Shown here: positions 6,745 through 13,357 of the stretch, one piece after another
Position numbering within the stretch: the stretch's first letter is position 1
Layout of the letters: the number at the start of each line of letters is the position of its first letter
From: an uncultured Chitinophagaceae bacterium
Lineage (GTDB): Bacteria > Bacteroidota > Bacteroidia > Chitinophagales > Chitinophagaceae
Assembly: GCA_946479005.1 (NCBI GenBank)
Contig: CAMLEM010000009.1
Location: 1-13,945, forward strand
Length of the DNA stretch: 13,945 bases
Direction of reading: 5' to 3'
Position numbers and translations under genes: made by a program
The notes under the pieces: model-generated
The model's input: the letters and a program-made list of their open reading frames with translations, nothing else
Database searches by the model: none
Told to the model about the DNA's origin: nothing

Positions 6745-8667
6745 CTATTCCACCACGATCTTATGTACTTCGCGGCGTTCGGGTGTTTCCACCACGAGCA
6801 GGTAGATGCCTGTATTCAGCGCGGGCAATGGAAGTTCCATTATGAATGCAGGCTGCCTGCTGCGGATCCATTGAGATATCCTGCGGCCATTGATGTCAAG
6901 GATGCTGAGCCGGTGATCCTTTTCGGGATCGTTGAACGAGACCTGGAGCGATGTGCTTTTATTCACAGGATTCGGAAAAATATTTTGCACAAGCCTGCGG
7001 ATCTCAGGGTTCACCAGGATCACGTTGGTCAGCTTTTCATAACCGGTGACATCGGCCTGCCGGATCCGGTAATAATTGCGGCCGGGGTAGGGAAGGGGAT
7101 CGATAAAATCGTAATCGGTTCTCCAACTGGTATTGCCGGAAGCAGGCACCCTGCCGATCTCGGTGAAGTCAATATTATCTGAAGACCTTTCAATGGCAAA
7201 ATAATCGGCATCAAGCTCGGAGGCTGTGGCCCAATGCAATTCGATCTTATCGAGAACGGCCTTGCCGGTAAAATGGATGAAGGTAACGGGAAGGCCGCAA
7301 CCGGCGGCGGGGGGAGTGGTGCTTTGCCGTATAACAGTGCCAGTTATAATATCTGTTGTTCCATTACCATCGATCGCCACTGATGTATTATTACATCCTG
7401 CAGTACTATTCATAATAAAACCCCGGGTACCGCCATTTGAAATGACCGTAACATTGGCGGGAAATGCAACATTCGTAAGCACTATTCCGGAACCGCCTCC
7501 GCCTCCGGACCCGAAGCAGCGATCGTCGGTCGCATTACCAGAATCTCCACCATCGCCACCTGAAACGTCAATGGAAAGTGCCGTTGAAATTGCTGTAGCG
7601 TTGATTAAAACAACGCCTCCGCTACCTCCGCCACCCGCACCATCTCCTTGAGACATATCTCCATTCCTACCGAGTGACAAAACACTAAAACCGTTACCAA
7701 TAATAGAATTTGCAATAACGATAATGATTCCCCCACCATTACCACCCTCACCGGAATCTCCATTCCCCGGACAACCCGGTGAAGTACCGTTATCACCGTG
7801 TCCTGCCCCACCCCCGCCACCAAGAAACAAATGATTCTTATCTGAATAATCTAATGCTAATCCGCCCAATCCAAAACGATTATTACCCTTGCATTGAAAT
7901 AATCCTGGCTCTGCATTATTGCCACCCGCTCCGCCAGTTCCATAATTTCCACCGCCACCCCCACCATTGGCTGCTGCATTTCCACCGCCACCGCCATTAG
8001 TTTGCTTTCCCCTTCCCATTTCCTTATTGCTAATAAGAGCTGTAATCCCTTCGCCTTTATATGCAGCCTGCCAATTACCCAGCGGGTAAAAGTAGCTGCC
8101 AGGATTAGTCAAAACATTACAGGTTGCAGCACAATTCTGAAAATCCGATCCTCCCCGAAACCCGATCCCGCTCGCATCAATATTCGCATTCAGTGTCAAT
8201 GTCCCCGTTACTTCCAATGCGATCACTCCGCCTGTGGTTCCATTCCAGGCGGCACCGGTAAGTGTTGAATTCACATTGGCGGAGGAGTAGGTGGGAAGCA
8301 GGATCATTTGAACTTTCCCTGAAACACTGTAACTGTTCAAAAGATTTTTGGTCAGGGTGATCACGTTTCCCGCAACGGTCTGGATCACGGCTTTTTCCCA
8401 GAGACCGGAACTATTGTAACTGGTGATATTCCCAAACGATGAATTATCGGTTTCTGTCATCGTCGCTCCCTGCATTTGTATGATGATCACGGAATTCCCG
8501 GAAGTGAAGCCCGCCGAATTGGATACCGTGATCTTGTTGGCGCAGGGTCCCACGATGGTCACATCCACATAAGTATTGATCGTTCCGCCAATATTGGTTT
8601 GGCCCAGTCCCTGCAGGTACATAAGGATCAGGGCGGGAAACAGGATTCTCGCGGAAAGTCGTTTCAT
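6745..8667 (-). CDS. Glycine-rich secreted protein with T9SS type A sorting domain
   Basis: This 640-residue protein has a signal peptide (1-22, ending GLGQ). The region 24-215 is Thr/Ser/Asn-rich and beta-strand-like. Residues 217-393 are strongly glycine-rich, with repeated runs of four to six Gly separated by Asn/Asp/Ser, alternating with hydrophobic strands such as GGIIIVIANSIIGNG (312-325) and GGVVLINATAI (350-360). A domain common before Bacteroidetes sorting signals follows (LPVTFIHFTGKA at 459-470 to NVILV at 548-552), then a T9SS C-terminal domain: IFPNPVNKS (563-571), LSILDINGRRI (587-597), LNTGIYLLVV (617-626) and KIVVE (636-640). It is therefore expected on the cell surface or in the medium. 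Its role is unknown; adhesin or matrix protein is plausible. The antisense strand gives long Pro-rich open frames caused only by the Gly codons. Confidence 0.87.
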   Translation of the reverse strand: MKRLSARILFPALILMYLQGLGQTNIGGTINTYVDVTIVGPCANKITVSNSAGFTSGNSVIIIQMQGATMTETDNSSFGNITSYNSSGLWEKAVIQTVAGNVITLTKNLLNSYSVSGKVQMILLPTYSSANVNSTLTGAAWNGTTGGVIALEVTGTLTLNANIDASGIGFRGGSDFQNCAATCNVLTNPGSYFYPLGNWQAAYKGEGITALISNKEMGRGKQTNGGGGGNAAANGGGGGGNYGTGGAGGNNAEPGLFQCKGNNRFGLGGLALDYSDKNHLFLGGGGGAGHGDNGTSPGCPGNGDSGEGGNGGGIIIVIANSIIGNGFSVLSLGRNGDMSQGDGAGGGGSGGVVLINATAISTALSIDVSGGDGGDSGNATDDRCFGSGGGGGSGIVLTNVAFPANVTVISNGGTRGFIMNSTAGCNNTSVAIDGNGTTDIITGTVIRQSTTPPAAGCGLPVTFIHFTGKAVLDKIELHWATASELDADYFAIERSSDNIDFTEIGRVPASGNTSWRTDYDFIDPLPYPGRNYYRIRQADVTGYEKLTNVILVNPEIRRLVQNIFPNPVNKSTSLQVSFNDPEKDHRLSILDINGRRISQWIRSRQPAFIMELPLPALNTGIYLLVVETPERREVHKIVVE

Positions 8668-8806
8668 CGGTTTGGGTTATCGCTTCTTTAAAAATACTTC
8701 AATCTGAAATGGAGAAGGCGGGGCTCTTTACCCACAGGTGTGAATTACGTAGAAAACCTTAGCGCTTTTCCGGAGCTGTATGGGGAAAAACTGATGTTTC
8801 GAAGGG

Positions 8807-8913
8807 AACAGCCATAGAACACGGATGACACGGATTTATCGGATCGGCACGGATCATTTAAGTCTATCCGCGAAAATCCCAGAAATCCGTGTCATCCGTG
8901 TTCTATGGCTGTT
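8807..8913. repeat. Perfect 31-bp inverted repeat with ACACGGATGACACGGAT core
   Basis: The arms at 8807-8837 and 8883-8913 are exact reverse complements over 31 bases, separated by 45 bases. Each arm contains the direct-repeat core ACACGGATGACACGGAT, and the 45-base spacer has further GCACGGAT and TATCCGCG pieces that can pair imperfectly. It lies between two minus-strand genes, not between convergent ends, so a simple terminator role is less obvious. It looks like a short dispersed palindromic element. Confidence 0.85.
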
Positions 8914-8923
8914 TAATTAGGTC

Positions 8924-8955
8924 AAAAAAAGAGGCCGCCAATAGGCGACCTCTTT
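8924..8955 (-). terminator. Intrinsic terminator of the small basic secreted protein gene
   Basis: Arms 8928-8939 and 8944-8955 pair over 12 positions (one G-U wobble on the minus strand) around a 4-base loop. On the minus strand the hairpin is followed by seven T (8924-8930, partly in the stem). It starts 13 bases after the stop codon at 8968. Confidence 0.85.
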
Positions 8956-8967
8956 AACAGGATGGTT

Positions 8968-9399
8968 CTAATCCCTTCTCCATCCGAACTCTTCATTGAA
9001 CTCACGATCGAAATCCCGGTCGCGGTCGTTGCCACGGTAGTCGCGGTCATTGAACATCCGGCGATTCCTGGATTCCTTGGTGAGGATCTCTCCCCGGTTG
9101 TTCACGCGGATCAGGAGATCCTGGTTACGTAACCGGAAAGTGGATTGGGAAACTAGTCTTTTTTGAATCCTGCCACGGAAATTGCGGCGCAATTCAAAAA
9201 CACGGATCGTGTGGCGGCCACTGTTCAAACGATCCAGGGTGATCGTTCTTCCATTGGTGACAATGCTTCGCCCATCGATCACGATCTCAAAGTTCCTGCT
9301 GCTGTTCAGGATCACAGTGGGCCTGCGATCGGCAGCCAGGAGCAGGGTCGTCATTAAGACGGCCACTGCAAGGGTAAAGATTCTTTTCATCGTTTTCAT
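8968..9399 (-). CDS. Small basic secreted protein, function unknown
   Basis: This 143-residue protein starts with a signal peptide (about 1-23, ending LLLAAD). A second ATG three codons in (MKRIF) is an equally possible start. The middle part (27-106) reads as short beta strands: FEIVIDGRSI (37-46), TITLDRLNSGRHTIRVFEL (52-70) and LLIRVNNRGEI (95-105). This pattern recalls PEGA-like surface domains, in which a short sandwich ends in a 'G-H-x-I/V-x-V' strand, but I do not assign the family. The tail (106-143) is highly charged and low-complexity, with Arg-Asp repeats (NDRDYRGNDRDRDFDREF). It is followed by a clear terminator and divergent from the methyltransferase gene, so it is probably monocistronic. 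No function can be given. Confidence 0.75.
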   Translation of the reverse strand: MKTMKRIFTLAVAVLMTTLLLAADRRPTVILNSSRNFEIVIDGRSIVTNGRTITLDRLNSGRHTIRVFELRRNFRGRIQKRLVSQSTFRLRNQDLLIRVNNRGEILTKESRNRRMFNDRDYRGNDRDRDFDREFNEEFGWRRD

Positions 9400-9439
9400 T
9401 TTATTGGTACTGCGATTAACCGGGTATCGCCAGTCCGGA

Positions 9440-9471
9440 TTAAAATACCCCGGTACTCATTGGATGTCAAA
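9440..9471 (-). promoter_or_regulatory. Candidate promoter of the small basic secreted protein gene
   Basis: On the minus strand, TTTGACA is followed by TATTTTAA. Read as a Bacteroidetes promoter, -33 TTTG and a -7 box TATTTTAA (partial match to TAnnTTTG) are spaced by 20 bases. Read as a classical promoter, TTGACA and TATTTT are spaced by 17 bases. It lies about 40 bases upstream of the start at 9399. Confidence 0.4.
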
Positions 9472-9581
9472 TGAATGTCCGGGATTAACCAAAAGATTGT
9501 TAACTGATGTTTTCTTAACAATAACCCGTGATACGGGGTATTGGAAATCTTCGTAACTATGGGTACACAAAACCTTCTACT

Positions 9582-10424
9582 ATGAACGAACAGCTCACCG
9601 CCATCCGGGACGCGCAGCGCGAGTCCTGGAACAAATTCTCCCCCGGCTGGAAAAAATGGGATGAAATGACAATGGATTTTCTGGAGCCAATGGGCAGGGA
9701 GATCATTACTTCACTGAAACCTTCCGGAAAGGATCGAATTCTCGACATTGCCTCAGGTACGGGTGAACCCGGCCTTACCATCGCCTCAATGCTTGACGGA
9801 GGTTCCGTGGTGCTCACCGATGTTTCTGAAAAAATGCTGGAGATCGCCAGCGAGAATGCTGAAAAAAGAAAGATCTACAATGTGGACACGATACCTACCG
9901 ACGTTTCGGAACTGCCCTTCGATGATGGGTCCTTCGACAAGATCAGTTGCCGGATGGGCTTTATGTTCTTTCCCGATATGCAGCTTGCTTCCAATGAAAT
10001 GTTCCGCGTATTAAAAAGCGGGGGGAAGCTGGCTACCAGCGTATGGGATGGTCCCCAGCAAAATTTTTGGGTGATCGCTATCAAGGAAGTGATCGAATCA
10101 CACGTTCAGCTCGATCCTCCGCCGCCCGGCGCGCCCGGTATGTTCCGCTGCGCAGCACCCGGGCTGATGCGTTCCATCCTGGAAAAATCAGGATTTAAGA
10201 ATGTGACCGAAAAGATCGTGATGTCGAAAGTGAATGCGGGCACAGCTGAGAATTACTGGAATATGATGACGGAAGTGGCTGCTCCCTTTGTTGCGGCCCT
10301 GTCAAAAACCGATGAGGCAACCCGTGAAAAGATCCGGAAGGAAACGATCGCCAAAGTGAAAGAACGTTATCCCGGCGAAGTGAACATAGAGGCGAAAGCC
10401 ATCGTGCTCACCGCGGAGAAATGA
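9582..10424 (+). CDS. SAM-dependent methyltransferase, UbiE/COQ5-like class I
   Basis: This 280-residue class I methyltransferase transfers a methyl group from S-adenosylmethionine to an unknown acceptor. Motif I is ILDIASGTGEPGL (53-65). Asp80 in VVLTD is the ribose-binding acidic residue. LPFDDGSFD (111-119) is the motif III region, and FRVLKSGGKL (141-150) is the post-motif typical of UbiE-type enzymes. The start at 9582 is chosen because upstream in-frame codons have no protein-like character and MNEQLTAIRDAQRESWNKFS begins a normal N-terminal helix. A quinone or sterol-like acceptor is possible from similarity, but the canonical menaquinone enzyme is usually shorter (about 240 residues), so this is probably a paralogue. 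Its TGA directly abuts the stop of the convergent cyclase gene. Confidence 0.88.
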   Translation: MNEQLTAIRDAQRESWNKFSPGWKKWDEMTMDFLEPMGREIITSLKPSGKDRILDIASGTGEPGLTIASMLDGGSVVLTDVSEKMLEIASENAEKRKIYNVDTIPTDVSELPFDDGSFDKISCRMGFMFFPDMQLASNEMFRVLKSGGKLATSVWDGPQQNFWVIAIKEVIESHVQLDPPPPGAPGMFRCAAPGLMRSILEKSGFKNVTEKIVMSKVNAGTAENYWNMMTEVAAPFVAALSKTDEATREKIRKETIAKVKERYPGEVNIEAKAIVLTAEK

Positions 10425-12380
10425 TCAAACCAGTCCCATCCGTTTGGTGATGGATCCAAACCGGGGGTCAGACTTTATTTCATTCAGCATCGGGAACCGG
10501 ATGCAAAAGATCATTCCCAGGCAGGCAATGCCTGTGCGGTTGTCATAGCTTCGGTTGAGATGTTCAAAGGCCTTATCGTATTCCTGCATTCCCATATACA
10601 GGAAGGCATAATCGATGTCGAGTACCACCCCCGGTTCCATTTCTTCCCTTTTGCGGATACCCGCCAGGCATTCTTCGGCTTTCTCTTTCATACCGGCGGC
10701 GGCATAAGCGTGGCCGAGACTGCTCAGGCCTTTGTATTTATGTCCCACCAGTGAATGATATTTCTCCAGGTTCTCGATGGCGTTTTTATGTTCACCCTTC
10801 ACCAGGTAGGCCATCCCGATGGCCTCATAAGCACGGCGGTAATTGGGATCCAGCTCTATCACCTTTTTATACTGGGTGATAGCTTCATCGAATCGCTCCG
10901 CGAAACAGTAGGCATCTGCAAGATTGCACATCAGGGGAAGAGAGAGCGGATCGAGTTGAAGCGCTTCGTGCATTTTTTCTATCGCCCTTGAAAACTCGCC
11001 TTTCGCGATGAGATACCAGCCGTGAACCGGGTTCACAAATGCGGAATTCAGGCTTAGTGAATATGCCTTGTTCAATGATTCTTCCGCGCCTGCGAAATCC
11101 CAGTTGTGAAAGAACTTGATCGTGGCCAGGGCCAGGTGCGATTCGGGATGATCCGGATCGAGCTCGATGGCCTTAAGAGTAAGGTCTTTTGCTTTGGGAT
11201 ACGCTTCGGATGCCGGGAGAATGCCGGAAGATCCCATAAAGGAATAACAAAAAGCCAGGGCACAATATGGAAGGGCGAATGATGGATCCTGGCTGATGGC
11301 TTCTTCGAAACACTGGATCGCCTTTTTTGCATCCTCCGGGTTGCTGCGGTTCCAGTAATACTTTCCGCGGAGGTAGCTGGCATAGGCCTGGATGTTTTCC
11401 GTGGGCTGCTTCACGACGGGCGTTGATTTGACCTCGCTGAAATTTTCTCGGAGCCTGTTCAGTATCTTCCGGGAGATCTCATCCTGGACACTGAAAATAT
11501 CTTCTTCGTCGCTGTCATATACCTCCGACCACACGTGATAGCCATCGGCGGTATTGATCAGCTGCGCTGTTATTCGCATTTTTTTCCCGGCCTTTCGCAC
11601 ACTGCCAGTGAGCAGGTTGCTCACTCCAAGGGCCTGGCCAATGGTTCTCACATCTTCATTTTTCCCTTTGAAAGTAAATGAAGAACTCCGGGCCGTCACT
11701 CTTAAGCCTTCGACCCTGGTCAGCGCATTCAGGATCTCTTCCGACATTCCGTCGCTGAAATACTCATTATCGGGGTCTGCGCTAATATTCACGAAGGGCA
11801 GTACGGCGATGCTTTTCTCGTTCCCGGAACGAATGCCGAGCTGGGCCTGCGTGGGAGAGACCAATCCCTCGTTGGCAATGGCAAAAACTTCCACCGGCCG
11901 TTTTACATTTTTCAGGTTGAATTGTCCCAGAGACCGCGCCTGGATATCAGGCTTGTTCTTTATTTCATCATAAACCTTGTCGGATACCAGGATGGCACCG
12001 GGAATGGAAAGCGCCTCGATCCTTGAGGCCAGGTTCACACAATCGCCATATACCCCCTGGTGATCGTAAACGATATCGCCGGTGTGAATACCGATCCTCA
12101 GGTTTACACGGGGTTCCTGTAATAATTCCCGCTGCAGATCGATGGCAGCTTTCACAGCTTCCGTGCCGCTGTTGAAAATACTGAGTGTGCCATCTCCAAA
12201 ATACTGGATGATCTTTCCCTGGTACTCGGGAATGAATTTTTCCAGGGCGGTACGCTGCCGGTCCCGCAGTTTTTTAGCACGGTTCTCATCCTCCTGCATC
12301 ATCGCGGTATAGCCGGTCATATCTGCGAACATCACCGCAGCTAATTGACGCACAGGCCGGGCAGGAGATGTTTGATTCAT
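10425..12380 (-). CDS. Class III adenylate/guanylate cyclase with TolB-like and TPR domains
   Basis: This is a 651-residue multidomain protein. The start at 12380 fits the domain boundary; an ATG 57 bases upstream (12437) adds a non-conserved stretch. Residues 11-170 are a class III cyclase domain with metal-binding Asp20 (MFADMTGYT) and Asp63 (FGDGTLSIF), and transition-state Asn116 and Arg120 (VNLASRIE). By eye, the substrate-selecting Lys is replaced by Gln59 and the usual Asp by Gly109, so ATP versus GTP use is unclear. Residues 189-306 match the TolB-like N-terminal domain seen after such cyclases (IAVLPFVNIS, EYFSDGMSEEI, GVSNLLTGSVRKAG). Residues 330-615 form about six to eight TPR units (e.g. 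AIQCFEEAISQDPSFALPYC, AITQYKKVIELDPNYRRAYE). It has no membrane segment, so it is cytoplasmic, with a likely role in cyclic-nucleotide signalling. Confidence 0.9.
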   Translation of the reverse strand: MNQTSPARPVRQLAAVMFADMTGYTAMMQEDENRAKKLRDRQRTALEKFIPEYQGKIIQYFGDGTLSIFNSGTEAVKAAIDLQRELLQEPRVNLRIGIHTGDIVYDHQGVYGDCVNLASRIEALSIPGAILVSDKVYDEIKNKPDIQARSLGQFNLKNVKRPVEVFAIANEGLVSPTQAQLGIRSGNEKSIAVLPFVNISADPDNEYFSDGMSEEILNALTRVEGLRVTARSSSFTFKGKNEDVRTIGQALGVSNLLTGSVRKAGKKMRITAQLINTADGYHVWSEVYDSDEEDIFSVQDEISRKILNRLRENFSEVKSTPVVKQPTENIQAYASYLRGKYYWNRSNPEDAKKAIQCFEEAISQDPSFALPYCALAFCYSFMGSSGILPASEAYPKAKDLTLKAIELDPDHPESHLALATIKFFHNWDFAGAEESLNKAYSLSLNSAFVNPVHGWYLIAKGEFSRAIEKMHEALQLDPLSLPLMCNLADAYCFAERFDEAITQYKKVIELDPNYRRAYEAIGMAYLVKGEHKNAIENLEKYHSLVGHKYKGLSSLGHAYAAAGMKEKAEECLAGIRKREEMEPGVVLDIDYAFLYMGMQEYDKAFEHLNRSYDNRTGIACLGMIFCIRFPMLNEIKSDPRFGSITKRMGLV

Positions 12381-12384
12381 TTGA

Positions 12385-12392
12385 CAAAGATA
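12385..12392 (-). promoter_or_regulatory. Bacteroidetes-type -7 box next to the cyclase start
   Basis: On the minus strand TATCTTTG matches TAnnTTTG exactly and ends only four bases before the ATG at 12380. No -33 TTTG is evident. If real, the mRNA would have almost no leader. Confidence 0.35.
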
Positions 12393-12487
12393 TATACAGG
12401 CAGGGGTCAGCGGGTGAACCCGTTTTCCGGCCGGCATAAAGATCTTTTAAACTTAGCAAAAGGCAGTCGGCAAACAGCTAACGGTCA

Positions 12488-13189
12488 CTACCTTCTGCCC
12501 AGGAACCCCGAGATCAGGTTCCCGATATTCCCCAATCCGCGGCCACCGCTCAAGCCCGAGATCAGCGAGCCGATCCCGCTACGATTTCTCATTGGGTTGA
12601 GCATTGAATTCATCCCGGCATTACCTCGCCGCCGAAGGAAGCTGTTCAAAAGCAGGGGACCTGCCACACCGAGCAAACCGGGCATAATGCGTTTCCAGTT
12701 CAAACCCGATTGCTGAAACCTGTCCTGCAGGCCCAGGGAAGCCAGGAAACCCGGCTTCTCCACATCTTCCGGCGTAACATCCGATTCTTTTGTTTTTTGA
12801 ACAAACTGGTCGAGCAGGGAAAACTGCTCCTTGTTCACGTCGAGATAGCGGGCGATCTCTTCGATATTTTTTTTTTCTTTTTCCGTATAGTTCTGGTCCG
12901 ACTCAGCGAAACTGATCAGGTCGGTGACCAGGGAATACCGGAGATCACTGTGACGAAGGATCTCCAGGCAACGTTTTAATTCTTCATCGGAAAGTTCGGT
13001 AGCGGCCCTTAGAACGGCTCCCCGCTGTTCCACCGAAATATCAGCCGCATCGGCCATAGCACCCAGGTATTCGAGCTCTTCCCCTGAAGCTGCGTGATCG
13101 GCTGTGGCCAGGGAAGCGATGGCTCCCAGATAGGCGCCCTTCTCGGCGTCGGAAAAGTCTTTAAGTAAGGTCCTTTCTGCTGTTTGCAT
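12488..13189 (-). CDS. TerB-like domain protein with Gly/Arg-rich tail
   Basis: This 233-residue protein has an acidic, all-helical N-terminal half (about 10-135) resembling the TerB/DjlA-type fold: repeated helices with ASLATADHAASGEELEYLGA (26-45) and LISFAESDQNYTEKEKKNIEE (in 91-111), where an acidic residue follows an Ala/Ser-rich helix as in the TerB metal-binding motif. A linker with DVTPEDVEKPGF (137-148) leads to a hydrophobic stretch (169-185, MPGLLGVAGPLLLNSFL). The tail is low-complexity, rich in Gly, Asn and Arg (186-233). TerB proteins are linked to stress and tellurite resistance, but no ter cluster is present. A run of ten A (minus strand) lies within the coding region at 12867-12876. 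It is the upstream gene to the cyclase, with a gap of about 107 bases. Function is unknown. Confidence 0.75.
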   Translation of the reverse strand: MQTAERTLLKDFSDAEKGAYLGAIASLATADHAASGEELEYLGAMADAADISVEQRGAVLRAATELSDEELKRCLEILRHSDLRYSLVTDLISFAESDQNYTEKEKKNIEEIARYLDVNKEQFSLLDQFVQKTKESDVTPEDVEKPGFLASLGLQDRFQQSGLNWKRIMPGLLGVAGPLLLNSFLRRRGNAGMNSMLNPMRNRSGIGSLISGLSGGRGLGNIGNLISGFLGRR

Positions 13190-13232
13190 TTGATTTATAG
13201 TTTATCATTTTGAAGCAAGTTTTATTCCATAT

Positions 13233-13300
13233 CGCAGATTACGAGGATTTCGCAGATGGAAATACTTAGAATAAGGGAGCGGGTCAAAAGGCGCAGATTC
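13233..13300. repeat. Degenerate CGCAGATTAC-type repeat upstream of ku
   Basis: CGCAGAT occurs three times (13233, 13251 and 13292); the first two copies flank TACGAGGATTT. It resembles widespread short intergenic repeats with GCAGATTACGCGGATT-like units. It is much more decayed than the inverted repeat at 8807-8913. Confidence 0.45.
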
Positions 13301-13357
13301 ATACCATTTGCAGCTCTTTGGCATCATTTTTAAACCTTATACATCAAAACCCAATGT

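Larger units (their letters stand above)
8668..8967. other. Gene-free spacer of 300 bases
   Basis: No coding frame of note lies here. It contains a perfect 31-bp inverted repeat (8807-8913) and the terminator of the following minus-strand gene (8924-8955), both listed separately. The segment 8668-8806 should hold the promoter of the glycine-rich protein; I saw no clear TAnnTTTG box in it. Confidence 0.7.

Noticed and set aside
7226..7651. Plus-strand Pro-rich frame opposite the glycine-rich protein
   Set aside because: Gly codons read on the other strand give Pro runs; this is a by-product of low complexity, as are the other frames opposite this gene.
8807..8913. CRISPR array or attachment site
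   Set aside because: Only two inverted arms with one spacer; no array of direct repeats and no integrase or cas gene nearby.
9528..9581. Upstream start of the methyltransferase
   Set aside because: The extra 18 codons overlap a hairpin-like promoter region and are not protein-like.
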